A stretch of 62,961 bases of DNA, taken from NCBI GenBank assembly GCA_036273455.1, contig DASUHP010000078.1, positions 1 to 62,961 on the forward strand. Reading direction: 5' to 3'. Made by a program: the position numbers and the translations under genes. The notes under the pieces are model-generated. The model searched no databases and was not told the origin of the DNA. It worked only from the letters and a program-made list of their open reading frames with translations. The DNA is from CAIYRG01 sp036273455. Its GTDB lineage: Bacteria > Pseudomonadota > Alphaproteobacteria > Micropepsales > Micropepsaceae. Below, one piece after another: positions 17,466 to 25,748 of the stretch (position 1 is its first letter; each line of letters starts with the position of its first letter).

Positions 17466-18129
17466 GGATCATGTAGCCCGCGCCGCGAACCGTGTGCAGC
17501 AACGGCGCCTCGAAACCTTTGTCGATTTTGGCGCGCAGGCGCGAGATGTGCACATCGATGACATTGGTCTGCGGATCGAAATGATATTCCCAGACATTCT
17601 CCAGCAACATTGTGCGCGTGACGATCTGCCCCGCATGGCGCATCAGATATTCCAGCAGACGGAATTCGCGCGGTTGCAGTTCGATCGCGGAACCGTTCCT
17701 CCGCGCCGTTCTCGATAGCAGATCGAGCTCAAGATCGCCGACCGCAACCCGGGTTTTTATCGAGCCGGGATCGCGACGGCGGACCAGCGCATCGAGACGC
17801 GCCAGCAACTCCGCGAAAGCGTATGGCTTCGTGAGATAGTCATCGCCACCGGCGCGCAACCCCTTGATGCGGTCATCCACATCAGACAGCGCGCTTAAGA
17901 ACAGGACCGGCGTCGTATTGCGCTCCTGGCGGAGCGTCTCGACCAGCCTAAGGCCGTCCAGCCGCGGCAGCATACGGTCGATGATCGCAACATCATAGGG
18001 GCGCGAGAGAGCAAGCGTCAGTCCCGTTTCACCATCGGCGGCTTCATCGACCACGTGGCCGGCTTCTTTCAAGCCTTTGACGAGGTAACGTTGCGCCTCA
18101 AGATCGTCTTCGACCACCAGAACGCGCAT
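17452..18129 (-). CDS. OmpR/PhoB-family response regulator
   Basis: The 225-aa protein has an N-terminal receiver domain (acidic pair DD at 8-9, phospho-acceptor Asp51 in AIIDRMLP, Lys in LTKPYAF) and a C-terminal winged helix (VIDVHISRLRAKID, HTVRGAGYMI). ATG at 18129 follows a GGAG site. It is the partner of the kinase that overlaps it and lies downstream of degP across a GC-rich inverted repeat. Confidence 0.93.
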   Translation of the reverse strand: MRVLVVEDDLEAQRYLVKGLKEAGHVVDEAADGETGLTLALSRPYDVAIIDRMLPRLDGLRLVETLRQERNTTPVLFLSALSDVDDRIKGLRAGGDDYLTKPYAFAELLARLDALVRRRDPGSIKTRVAVGDLELDLLSRTARRNGSAIELQPREFRLLEYLMRHAGQIVTRTMLLENVWEYHFDPQTNVIDVHISRLRAKIDKGFEAPLLHTVRGAGYMIRAHA

Positions 18130-18209
18130 AAGCGATCTACTCCTGACTGACATGCCTGGTTAGGGCGCGAAGGCTCAAGACCACCCGGCGGCAAGGCGGG
18201 GAAAAACCC

Positions 18210-18263
18210 AACACCGCCGCCGTTGGCCGGAACTCCGCCGCGCGCGTCGCCGGCGGCGGCGTT
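18210..18263 (-). terminator. GC-rich stem-loop after degP
   Basis: Two 13-base arms (18210-18222 and 18251-18263, one mismatch) can pair across a 28-base loop. They lie just after the degP stop and before the response regulator. There is no T-run, so it may attenuate or stabilise RNA ends rather than be a classical terminator. Confidence 0.35.
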
Positions 18264-18266
18264 CAA

Positions 18267-19955
18267 TCAGCCTTTGGCCACCTTCAGGGCCACGTAGTGC
18301 TGTCCCTGATCGCCGGCGACCAGGAGCAACACGGTTTCGCGTCCGGCTTTCCTGGCCTCAGCAATTCCCTGCTCGACATCCGTGGGCGTGCGCACATTGC
18401 GATTGCCGATGCCAACGATCACGTCGCCGGGACGGAATCCCTTGTCGGCCGCTTCACTGTTGGGATCAACCGACGAGATCACGACGCCGCGGGTTTTGCC
18501 ATCGATATTGTACTGCTCACGCGCCTGGTCGGTGAGCGACGACAAGCCCAAACCCAGCACATTGGTGCTGGCTTCGCGCGGGGTCGCCCGGTCGCCACGG
18601 TCCTGTGCCGGCTTGTCGGCGTTTGCGAGCTGCTCGTCATCGCGCTTCGCGATCAGCGCCGTGAGAGTGTAACTCTTGCCCTCGCGCAGGATTCCGAACC
18701 TCGCCTGCTCGCCAACACGCAACGACGCCACTTTCCGGGTCAGATCCTTGTTGTCGTCGACGTCGCTGCCGTTCAGCGAGAGCACGACATCGCCCTGTTT
18801 GAAGCCGGCCTTGGATGCCGGACTGTCGTCCACGACGCTGGCAACAATTGCGCCCTTGGCGCTCTTGACGCCGAGGCTGGCAGCCATGTCGGGCGTTAGA
18901 CTCTGAATCTGAACACCAAGCCAACCGCGGGCAACATTGCCGTGTTCACGCAACTGATCGACGACCGATTTCACGGTCGACGCGGGAATGGCAAAGCCGA
19001 TGCCCACTGAACCGCCCGAGGGGGAAAAAATCGCGGTATTCATGCCGACGACCCGCCCCGACAGGTCGAAGGTCGGGCCGCCGGAATTCCCCTGGTTGAT
19101 CGGGGCGTCGATCTGGAGGTAATCCGTATACGGACCGCTGCCGATGTCCCGCCCGATCGACGAGACAATGCCGGCCGTGACTGTGCCACCGAGCCCAAAG
19201 GGGTTTCCGACCGCAACCACCCAGTCGCCGACGCGCAGGCGGTGATCGTCGCCAAATGATACGGTCGGCAGGTCGCTGACGCCGTCCACTTTCAAAAGCG
19301 CGATGTCGGTGTCCTTGTCGGTCCCGATCAGATGAGCCTGAAATTCCCGTCCGTTCGTGCCGGGCATTTTGACGGTGATTTTCTTGCCGTCCTCGATGAC
19401 GTGGTTATTTGTGACGATATAGCCCGACGGATCAATGATGAATCCGGATCCCATGGCCTCCGACTTGAAAGTCTGCGGACGATTGCGGCCGCCGCCACCG
19501 CGGCCCTGACCCTGATCCTGACCCTGACCCTGACCCTGACCCTGACCAAACTGCCGGAAGAAATCCCGGAACGGCGCCGGAACGTCATCGAGATTGCCAC
19601 CGGGACCCCCGCGCTCGGCCTGCTCGCGTTCAACCACGACCGTCACGACGGCGGGGCTGACATGCTCGACCAGATCGGCAAAGCTGAAGGGCGAACCCTG
19701 CTCCAACAATCTGGGCGCATTGGCGACAGGCTTGGTGACCGCGGCAATTTCGCGGAAACCTTCCTCCGGAAGACGTACGACCGAATAGGCCGATGACGTG
19801 GCGGTGTCGCCAGGCACGCCGTTGTGGCTGAACACATAGCCGCCGGCGCTGAATGACAGCGCCGCGACGGCAACAGCAGCAGCGGCCAGACGGGTGTTGC
19901 GTTTGCGTGCGGATGCGGGTTTGGAGTCGAGGTTTTCGCTCATTGGATTTCCCAT
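18267..19955 (-). CDS. degP: Do/HtrA-family periplasmic serine protease
   Basis: This is a periplasmic protease and chaperone that degrades misfolded envelope proteins. An N-terminal signal anchor lies at about 22-42. The trypsin-like triad is His185 (TNNHV), Asp217 (DTDIALLK) and Ser291 (GNSGGP). Two PDZ domains follow (about 330-420 and 465-550). The loop before the active domain carries a Gly-Gln repeat (137-151) encoded by a hexanucleotide array. ATG at 19955 is used here; ATG at 19943 (MSENLDSKP) is equally possible. It lies between ccmH and the two-component genes on the same strand. Confidence 0.95.
   Translation of the reverse strand: MGNPMSENLDSKPASARKRNTRLAAAAVAVAALSFSAGGYVFSHNGVPGDTATSSAYSVVRLPEEGFREIAAVTKPVANAPRLLEQGSPFSFADLVEHVSPAVVTVVVEREQAERGGPGGNLDDVPAPFRDFFRQFGQGQGQGQGQDQGQGRGGGGRNRPQTFKSEAMGSGFIIDPSGYIVTNNHVIEDGKKITVKMPGTNGREFQAHLIGTDKDTDIALLKVDGVSDLPTVSFGDDHRLRVGDWVVAVGNPFGLGGTVTAGIVSSIGRDIGSGPYTDYLQIDAPINQGNSGGPTFDLSGRVVGMNTAIFSPSGGSVGIGFAIPASTVKSVVDQLREHGNVARGWLGVQIQSLTPDMAASLGVKSAKGAIVASVVDDSPASKAGFKQGDVVLSLNGSDVDDNKDLTRKVASLRVGEQARFGILREGKSYTLTALIAKRDDEQLANADKPAQDRGDRATPREASTNVLGLGLSSLTDQAREQYNIDGKTRGVVISSVDPNSEAADKGFRPGDVIVGIGNRNVRTPTDVEQGIAEARKAGRETVLLLVAGDQGQHYVALKVAKG
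19505..19546 (-). repeat. Hexanucleotide microsatellite inside degP
   Basis: Seven tandem 6-base units (CCTGAC on the plus strand; the second unit is CCTGAT) encode alternating Gly-Gln residues in the LA-loop region of DegP. Gain or loss of a unit keeps the frame and changes only loop length. Confidence 0.9.
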
Positions 19956-20043
19956 GGTTGTTGTCAGGCAGCCCCTTGGCTGGTTGCCAATTTAGGACGC
20001 AACTCTTTCTGTTACATGTCACAAAGATTAAAAATGAGTAACG

Positions 20044-20529
20044 TTATGGCGATTCTGTCGTCAGATCATCGCTTGGACCGAGGCGTTGGCGGGACCGTAC
20101 GACAATAACGCCGATGACCCCTAATCCGGCCAGGACCAACAGCATCGGACCGAACCAAAGAAAAAGAGTGTCCTGCCTGACCGGCGGCCGCATCAACACA
20201 AACGCCCCATAGCGCGCCACCAGAAAATCCTTGATCTGTTGATCCGACTGCCCGGCCACCATTTGTTGGCGGATCAGACGGCGCAAATCCGCTGCCAATG
20301 GTGCATTGGATTCGTCAATGGATTGACCCTGGCAAACGAGACAGCGCAGTTCCTTTTGCAGAGCTTTCGCGCGTGCTTCCAGAACCGGATTGGCCAGCGG
20401 TGCCACATAGGTGCTCTCGTCGGGCTGCTCGCCAGCCGCGCTGGCCGGCAGTGCGCTGCCGAACGCGACCAAAAAACAGGCAATCACCCCGACTATGCGC
20501 GAAAATACGAAGCTGGAGCGCCTGATCAT
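20044..20529 (-). CDS. ccmH: Cytochrome c-type biogenesis protein CcmH
   Basis: CcmH is a membrane-anchored thiol-disulfide protein that keeps the apocytochrome haem-binding Cys pair reduced for ligation. The 161-aa protein has a signal peptide ending near ASA (about residue 31), the active-site motif LRCLVCQGQ (Cys63 and Cys66), and one C-terminal membrane helix at about 118-138. ATG at 20529 overlaps the ccmF stop as ATGA, which fixes the start. Confidence 0.95.
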   Translation of the reverse strand: MIRRSSFVFSRIVGVIACFLVAFGSALPASAAGEQPDESTYVAPLANPVLEARAKALQKELRCLVCQGQSIDESNAPLAADLRRLIRQQMVAGQSDQQIKDFLVARYGAFVLMRPPVRQDTLFLWFGPMLLVLAGLGVIGVIVVRSRQRLGPSDDLTTESP

Positions 20530-22493
20530 TCGGCGGGCTCGGAAACCAGGTTGGGCGCTTGCCACCGCGCCCGCAAAGCCGCCGCGAGCCGCGCGCCAAG
20601 CGCGGTGAAGCCGGCCAGAGCCATGATCACACCGCCAAGCCAGATGAATGGAGCCATCGGATTATAATAGGCGCGCACGACCCAACCGCCGCCATCCTGA
20701 GCATCCCCAAGGACAACGTAAAGATCGGAAAGCCCGGTTGTGCGTATCGAGGATTCAGATGTTGCGGTTTGTTCCACCGGATAGGTGCGCTTTTCCGGGT
20801 GCAAAACGGCAATCTGTTGCCCTCGGGCAAAGACCGTGAATTCGGCCCGATCGGCGAAATAATTCGGCCCCTGGACTCGCTCGGTGTTTTCCAGCCTCAG
20901 CGTATAGCCGCCAATCTGCATGGTTTGATGCGGTGCGATCACCTGGTCGGATTCGATCTTCCAAATGCCCGTGCCGGCAACGCCAAGCGCCACAACGCCA
21001 AGCCCTGCATGCGCCAATGCGGCAGTAAATGCGGTCGCGGGCAGAAAACGTACGCGGCGCCAACCGCCGGCGCGGCGGGCGATATCGGTGACTGAACCCG
21101 CGATCAGCCAAATTCCCAGGCCCATTGCAAGAACGCCGAGTGCCGAAACCGGACGCGCAACGGCGAGCGCAATTGAAAGTGCCAGCAGCCCAGCCGCAAT
21201 CGCAAATCGCAGCGTCCAGACGGCCGGCTTAAGCTGACTGCGCCGCCACAGAAAAATCGGACCAAACGGCATCGCGATGGCCAGCAGCGCCATCATGGGA
21301 ATCACCGTGGCGGTGAAATAGGGCGGACCGACCGAGATCTTGATGCCTTCCGCAGCATCCAGAACCAGCGGGTATAGCGTGCCGATCAATATGGTCGCCG
21401 CGGCCGCGGTGAGCAGAAGATTGTTCAGCAGAATGCCGGTTTCACGACTGACAATATCGAAGGCCGCCCCGGGTGGCAGCTTTGGCGCCCGCCATGCGAA
21501 CAGAACCAGCGGCGAGGTGATGGCCACGAACAGGATCATCAGGATGAACAGACCGCGGCGCGGATCATTGGCAAAAGCATGCACGGAATTCAGAACGCCC
21601 GAACGCACCAGGAATGTGCCGATCAGGCTGAACGAAAAGCCGGCGATTGCGAGGAGAAGCGTCCAGCTTTTGAAAGCGCCGGTGCGTTCGCTCGCCATCA
21701 TGGAATGAATCAGTGCGGTGGCAATCAGCCACGGCATCAAAGACGCATTCTCGACGGGATCCCAGAACCAGAATCCACCCCATCCGAGCGTGTAGTAGGC
21801 CCACCACGAGCCGGCTGCGATTCCCAGCGTCAGTGCTGTCCACGCGGCAAGCGCGAATGGCCGCGCGCGACGAACCCAGGCGGCATCGTTCCGGCTGTCG
21901 AGCAGGGCCGCGGCAGCAAAAGAAAACGACGCCGACAGTCCGACATAGCCGAGATAAAGCAGCGGCGGATGGAATGCGAGGCCAGGATCCTGAAGCAGCG
22001 GGTTCAGCCCGTTGCCTTCGAATGGCTGGGGATACAACCGCAGAAAAGGATCCGAAGTGAGCAGAATGAAGACAAGAAATGCGATCGCAATCAGCGCCTG
22101 AACCCCGAGGGCTCGCGACCCCAGCCGGGCATTTGCGTCCGATCCGCCGGGCTGTGACACCGCGATTGCGGCTGAATAGATGCCCAGAATCAGCATCCAC
22201 AGAACCATCGATCCTTCGTGGTTTCCCCACACTCCGGTGATTTTGTAGATCAGCGGCTTTGCCGTGTGCGAGTTTTCCGCCACCGCCATGACCGAGAAGT
22301 CAGAAGTCAGATAGGCGAACATCAAGGTGAAGAAGGCGAGCGCAATGAAAACGAAGCTGCCAAGCGCGGCGCCTCTTCCCATCGCCATGACGCGGATGTC
22401 ACCACGCGTAGCGCCAAACAATCCCGAGAACGCCTGAACCACTGAAAGTGCCAGCGCGAGGCAGAGAGCAAGTTGGCCAAGTTCACCGGTCAT
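20526..22493 (-). CDS. ccmF: Haem lyase subunit CcmF
   Basis: CcmF is the large integral-membrane haem ligase of cytochrome c maturation system I. The 655-aa protein has about 14-15 helices, the early motif GVWGNHEGSMVLW, and the WWD haem-handling motif WGGFWFWDPVENASLMPWL. The start overlaps ccmE as ATGA. The usual ccmI (cycH) gene is not next to ccmE here; the neighbour is a divergent acylase-family gene. Confidence 0.97.
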   Translation of the reverse strand: MTGELGQLALCLALALSVVQAFSGLFGATRGDIRVMAMGRGAALGSFVFIALAFFTLMFAYLTSDFSVMAVAENSHTAKPLIYKITGVWGNHEGSMVLWMLILGIYSAAIAVSQPGGSDANARLGSRALGVQALIAIAFLVFILLTSDPFLRLYPQPFEGNGLNPLLQDPGLAFHPPLLYLGYVGLSASFSFAAAALLDSRNDAAWVRRARPFALAAWTALTLGIAAGSWWAYYTLGWGGFWFWDPVENASLMPWLIATALIHSMMASERTGAFKSWTLLLAIAGFSFSLIGTFLVRSGVLNSVHAFANDPRRGLFILMILFVAITSPLVLFAWRAPKLPPGAAFDIVSRETGILLNNLLLTAAAATILIGTLYPLVLDAAEGIKISVGPPYFTATVIPMMALLAIAMPFGPIFLWRRSQLKPAVWTLRFAIAAGLLALSIALAVARPVSALGVLAMGLGIWLIAGSVTDIARRAGGWRRVRFLPATAFTAALAHAGLGVVALGVAGTGIWKIESDQVIAPHQTMQIGGYTLRLENTERVQGPNYFADRAEFTVFARGQQIAVLHPEKRTYPVEQTATSESSIRTTGLSDLYVVLGDAQDGGGWVVRAYYNPMAPFIWLGGVIMALAGFTALGARLAAALRARWQAPNLVSEPAE

Positions 22494-22954
22494 GATGCGC
22501 CTGCGCCTCCCTGTCCTTCCTGCCAGTGCCCCGAGCGCTTCAGCGCGTCGACGACCTCCGGTGGCATATATTTCTCATCATGCTTGGCCAGAACTTCGCT
22601 GGCCGTGAACACCCCGTCACGCCCCCTGGAGCCGAGCGCAACAACACCCTGGCCCTCGCGAAACAAGTCCGGCAACACACCGGAATACTTCACGGGGACA
22701 GCATTCTTTCCGTCGGTGACGACGAACTGCACTTGTAACCCCTGGTGGCGCTTGACACTTCCTTTTTCAACCAATCCGCCGATACGGAAGGCGCGGCCGT
22801 CCGGTACCTTTTCCGGATGCGCCGCGATGTCGCTCGGGCTGTAGAAAAACAGGACATTGTCCTGAAGGGCGTACACCGCCAGCGCGGCCGCCCCGCCACC
22901 GGCAAGCATAAGAGTAATGGCGAAGGCCAATCGTCGCTGCTTTTTGGGAGTCAT
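22490..22954 (-). CDS. ccmE: Haem chaperone CcmE
   Basis: CcmE carries haem covalently in the periplasm and hands it to CcmF/CcmH. The 154-aa protein has an N-terminal anchor at about 9-30, an OB-fold domain, and the haem-attachment motif VLAKHDEKYMPPE with His125 and Tyr129. It is the first gene of the leftward ccm operon; the promoter should lie in the 217-base divergent gap to the acylase-family gene. Confidence 0.96.
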   Translation of the reverse strand: MTPKKQRRLAFAITLMLAGGGAAALAVYALQDNVLFFYSPSDIAAHPEKVPDGRAFRIGGLVEKGSVKRHQGLQVQFVVTDGKNAVPVKYSGVLPDLFREGQGVVALGSRGRDGVFTASEVLAKHDEKYMPPEVVDALKRSGHWQEGQGGAGAS

Positions 22955-23171
22955 GTCTGTCCCGACCCGCTTACTGTACCACGTATCCTAGAGCGCAAGA
23001 GCGGCAAATGTAACCACTTCGGTCACAGAAGGCGCTGCAAATCATTATTATCCCGCGGCAGAATGTCATGAGACAAACTCAAATTCCCGCGAGCCCGAAC
23101 CGCGTTGCCCGGATGACAAACCGCAGCTGCGGATTTATCAGTTGGGTTCCGCTTTTGCGAGTATACCCGGA

Positions 23172-25376
23172 ATGATCCTGCGCTTGACCGCAATCTTCCT
23201 TGTGCTTGCAAGTGTGGCGTTTTTCAGCTTCTTCCTGGCCAATGAAGACCGGCTGAGCTGGTTTGACACAAGGCCCGTGTTCGCCGCCGCGGCGCGGTAC
23301 GACGCTACCATCATACGCGACCGTTTTGGCGTGCCGCACATCTTTGCTCCGCGGAATGCGGATGCGGCCTTCGGCCTCGCCTATGCGCATGCGGAGGATG
23401 ATTTCTCCACGATCCAGCGTGCATTGTTGGCCGCGCGCGGAAAGCTCGCGGCGGTGGATGGCCGGAGTGCCGCCGAAGACGACTATCTTGTCCAGGTGCT
23501 CGGTATTTGGGACAGGATCAAGCAGAACTACCAGACCGACATTTCACCGGATACGAAGGCGCTGCTTGACGGGTATGTCGCCGGCCTCAACCTTTACGCC
23601 GCTCAGCACCGCGGTGAGGTGCTGGCGGGATTTGCACCGGCCCGGCCGCAGGACGTCGTGGCCTTATTCATGCTGCGACTCCCGTTTTTTTATGGGCTGG
23701 ACGACCAGGTCAAAGCCTTGATCGGTGGCACGGCCGCAAAGACGGTGGGCGATACAACAGATCTGCGTGCGCTGACAGCCGCCATGGCCCCGGCGCGCAC
23801 GGGTGATGCGGCGACGCGGCTGCTGATCAATCCGCAGGGCCCGTTCGCCGGTCCCCTCTCGTGGTACGAAGCGCGCGTCAGTTCCGCCGAAGGCTGGAAT
23901 CTCGAGGGCGGGCTGATTCCCGGCTCACCGGTGATGCTGGCGGCCGCCGGTCCGAATTCGGGGTGGGGCATTTCACCCAATCATCCGGACCTCGTGGACA
24001 TATATCAACTGAAGCCGAATCCCGCCAATCCCAACCAATACTGGTTTGATGGTGCGTGGCGGCCGTTGGAAGCGCGCGAAGCGCGGATCGTTACGCGGCT
24101 GTGGGGTCCGATCCGCGCGATTGTCCGCCGCCCGGTGCTCCGCTCCGTCCATGGGCCGGTGTTCCGCGGTCCGAAAGGACTTTACGCCTTGCGTTACGCG
24201 GGACAGGACAATCTCAAGGGGATCGACGCTTTCTTTGCGCTGAACAAGGCGCAGGACTTTAATGCTTTCACCGCCGTACTCGCATCCGGTGACATTCCTT
24301 CGCTGGGCTTTGTGTATGCCGACCGGACCGGGCGCATTGCAGCGATTTACAACGGCACCTTCCCCAACCGGCCGCCGGGTTTCGATTGGACCCGTCCCGT
24401 GCCGGGAGATGTTTCGGCTGATCTATGGACAAGTTATCTGCCATTTTCCGCGGTTCCCCAGACGATCTCACCCCAGAGTGGATTTGTGGTCGCCGCGAAT
24501 GCAACGCCGTTCCGCGCCACCTCGGACCCATACAATCCCAAACCGGATGGTTTTGCGGCCAGCATGGGTATCGAGACCGGTCTGAACAACCGTGTGCGGC
24601 GTGCGCTGACATTGTTGCCCGCAGCGCGAAACCTGACGGATGACGCGTTCCGCGCATTCAAATTCGACAACTGCTTCGCCGCGGATTCCGATTTTGCGGC
24701 CATCGTAAAGGACCTCGCGGAGCGCAATTACGCCGGCGAGCCGTTGCTGGAAGAAGCCGGCGAAGACCTTCGCCGATATAATCTGTGTACGGATGCAAAA
24801 AACCGTGGCGCCGCATTGGCCGTGCTCACCGCGGCCCCGCTCCTGCGGGCCTCAGCCATGGGCATGCCGCAGCCGGATCCTGTCGCGACATTGCGCAGGA
24901 GCGCGGGATTGCTGCTTTCGCGTTTTGCGCGGCTCGATCCCGAGTGGGGCGAAGTCAGCCGGCTCCGGCGCGACAATCTCGACCTTCCTCTCAGCGGTGC
25001 ACCGGACGCGCTGCGCAGTGTGGAAGTGTCCGCGAACCCGAAAACGGCGGGATCGGCCGGCGCCGAAGGCGGAGATTCATTCGTTCTGTTTTCCAAATGG
25101 CTGCGCAACGGCGCCTGGCAGGCGGAGAGCATCGTACCGTTCGGAAATTCGCGTAATTCGGGCACCAACCGGTACGACAACCAGGCTGTCCTGTACGCGC
25201 GCGAACAGCTGAAATCCGTCCCGCTGGACCCCCGCTCACTGCTGGCTCAGGCAACGGCGATTGAGCGCCCGGGCAGAACGCCTCCGCAAGCCACAGCACC
25301 CCTTCGCGTCGCTCCACCGGCAGCGCCGAATTTCGGCATTGGCGCTCCCGCCAATGCCGCAGAACGCAGCCGCTGA
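23172..25376 (+). CDS. Penicillin acylase-family protein, catalytic residues apparently lost
   Basis: The 734-aa exported protein starts with a signal anchor and has the alpha-chain signature RDRFGVPHIFAPRNADAAFG with YAHAEDD. It also has family regions such as WYEA, GWNLEGGLIPGSP and PNHPDLVDIY. In active relatives the N-terminal nucleophile lies in GSN-A-x-AVAP-x-R. Here the aligned residues are RALTAAMAPAR, so the Ser position is Ala200. The His at beta-chain position 23 (NSHQP in PvdQ-like enzymes) is Gln222, and the GHN segment reads AAG. Known members cleave penicillins or acyl-homoserine lactones after self-processing; this one probably can do neither. ATG at 23172 was chosen over TTG at 23142. 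It is divergent from ccmE. Confidence 0.85.
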   Translation: MILRLTAIFLVLASVAFFSFFLANEDRLSWFDTRPVFAAAARYDATIIRDRFGVPHIFAPRNADAAFGLAYAHAEDDFSTIQRALLAARGKLAAVDGRSAAEDDYLVQVLGIWDRIKQNYQTDISPDTKALLDGYVAGLNLYAAQHRGEVLAGFAPARPQDVVALFMLRLPFFYGLDDQVKALIGGTAAKTVGDTTDLRALTAAMAPARTGDAATRLLINPQGPFAGPLSWYEARVSSAEGWNLEGGLIPGSPVMLAAAGPNSGWGISPNHPDLVDIYQLKPNPANPNQYWFDGAWRPLEAREARIVTRLWGPIRAIVRRPVLRSVHGPVFRGPKGLYALRYAGQDNLKGIDAFFALNKAQDFNAFTAVLASGDIPSLGFVYADRTGRIAAIYNGTFPNRPPGFDWTRPVPGDVSADLWTSYLPFSAVPQTISPQSGFVVAANATPFRATSDPYNPKPDGFAASMGIETGLNNRVRRALTLLPAARNLTDDAFRAFKFDNCFAADSDFAAIVKDLAERNYAGEPLLEEAGEDLRRYNLCTDAKNRGAALAVLTAAPLLRASAMGMPQPDPVATLRRSAGLLLSRFARLDPEWGEVSRLRRDNLDLPLSGAPDALRSVEVSANPKTAGSAGAEGGDSFVLFSKWLRNGAWQAESIVPFGNSRNSGTNRYDNQAVLYAREQLKSVPLDPRSLLAQATAIERPGRTPPQATAPLRVAPPAAPNFGIGAPANAAERSR

Positions 25377-25391
25377 AAGCCGTTGGAGGCG

Positions 25392-25733
25392 CTAATGTGA
25401 GGCGCGATGCAGAATCTCGCCGGCGAGCCCGGTGTCATAGGTCAGGCCCTCGGCGGTCAAAATCAGTGCCGCCGGCCACTCCGATCGCGCAAGGCCTTTG
25501 CGTGACAGGGCATTCCAGACCGACTCATTGAACAGCCCCGTCGCGTCGCCTCCGCTCACCACGAAGGCACCGACATGGAAATGATCTGCATGTCTGCCGG
25601 GAAACCGGCGGATGGTGTACTCGCCCTCGCCGGGGCCGGGTTCACCTGCGCCATCGGTTTGGGCCAATGCCTGCAGTACCGTGAGGGTGCGCAGCTGGAG
25701 CGGATTGAGTTTTAGCGGATTGCGCTTGTTCAA
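25392..25733 (-). CDS. Conserved hypothetical protein (113 aa)
   Basis: This is a small soluble protein with LNPLQLRTLTVLQALA at the N-terminus, a HADHFHVG His cluster in the middle and LTAEGLTYDTGL near the end. I recall similar alphaproteobacterial proteins without a function. The His-rich segment could bind metal, which is inference. It lies just downstream of the second histidine kinase on the same strand. Confidence 0.65.
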   Translation of the reverse strand: MNKRNPLKLNPLQLRTLTVLQALAQTDGAGEPGPGEGEYTIRRFPGRHADHFHVGAFVVSGGDATGLFNESVWNALSRKGLARSEWPAALILTAEGLTYDTGLAGEILHRASH

Positions 25734-25748
25734 AATTCAATGCCTGAT

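Noticed and set aside
16047..17561. 504-codon plus-strand frame over the first histidine kinase
   Set aside because: It is antisense to a kinase with complete H, N and G boxes.
19505..19546. Hexanucleotide array as a CRISPR or mobile-element remnant
   Set aside because: It has no spacers, keeps the degP frame and encodes a Gly-Gln loop, so it is a coding microsatellite.
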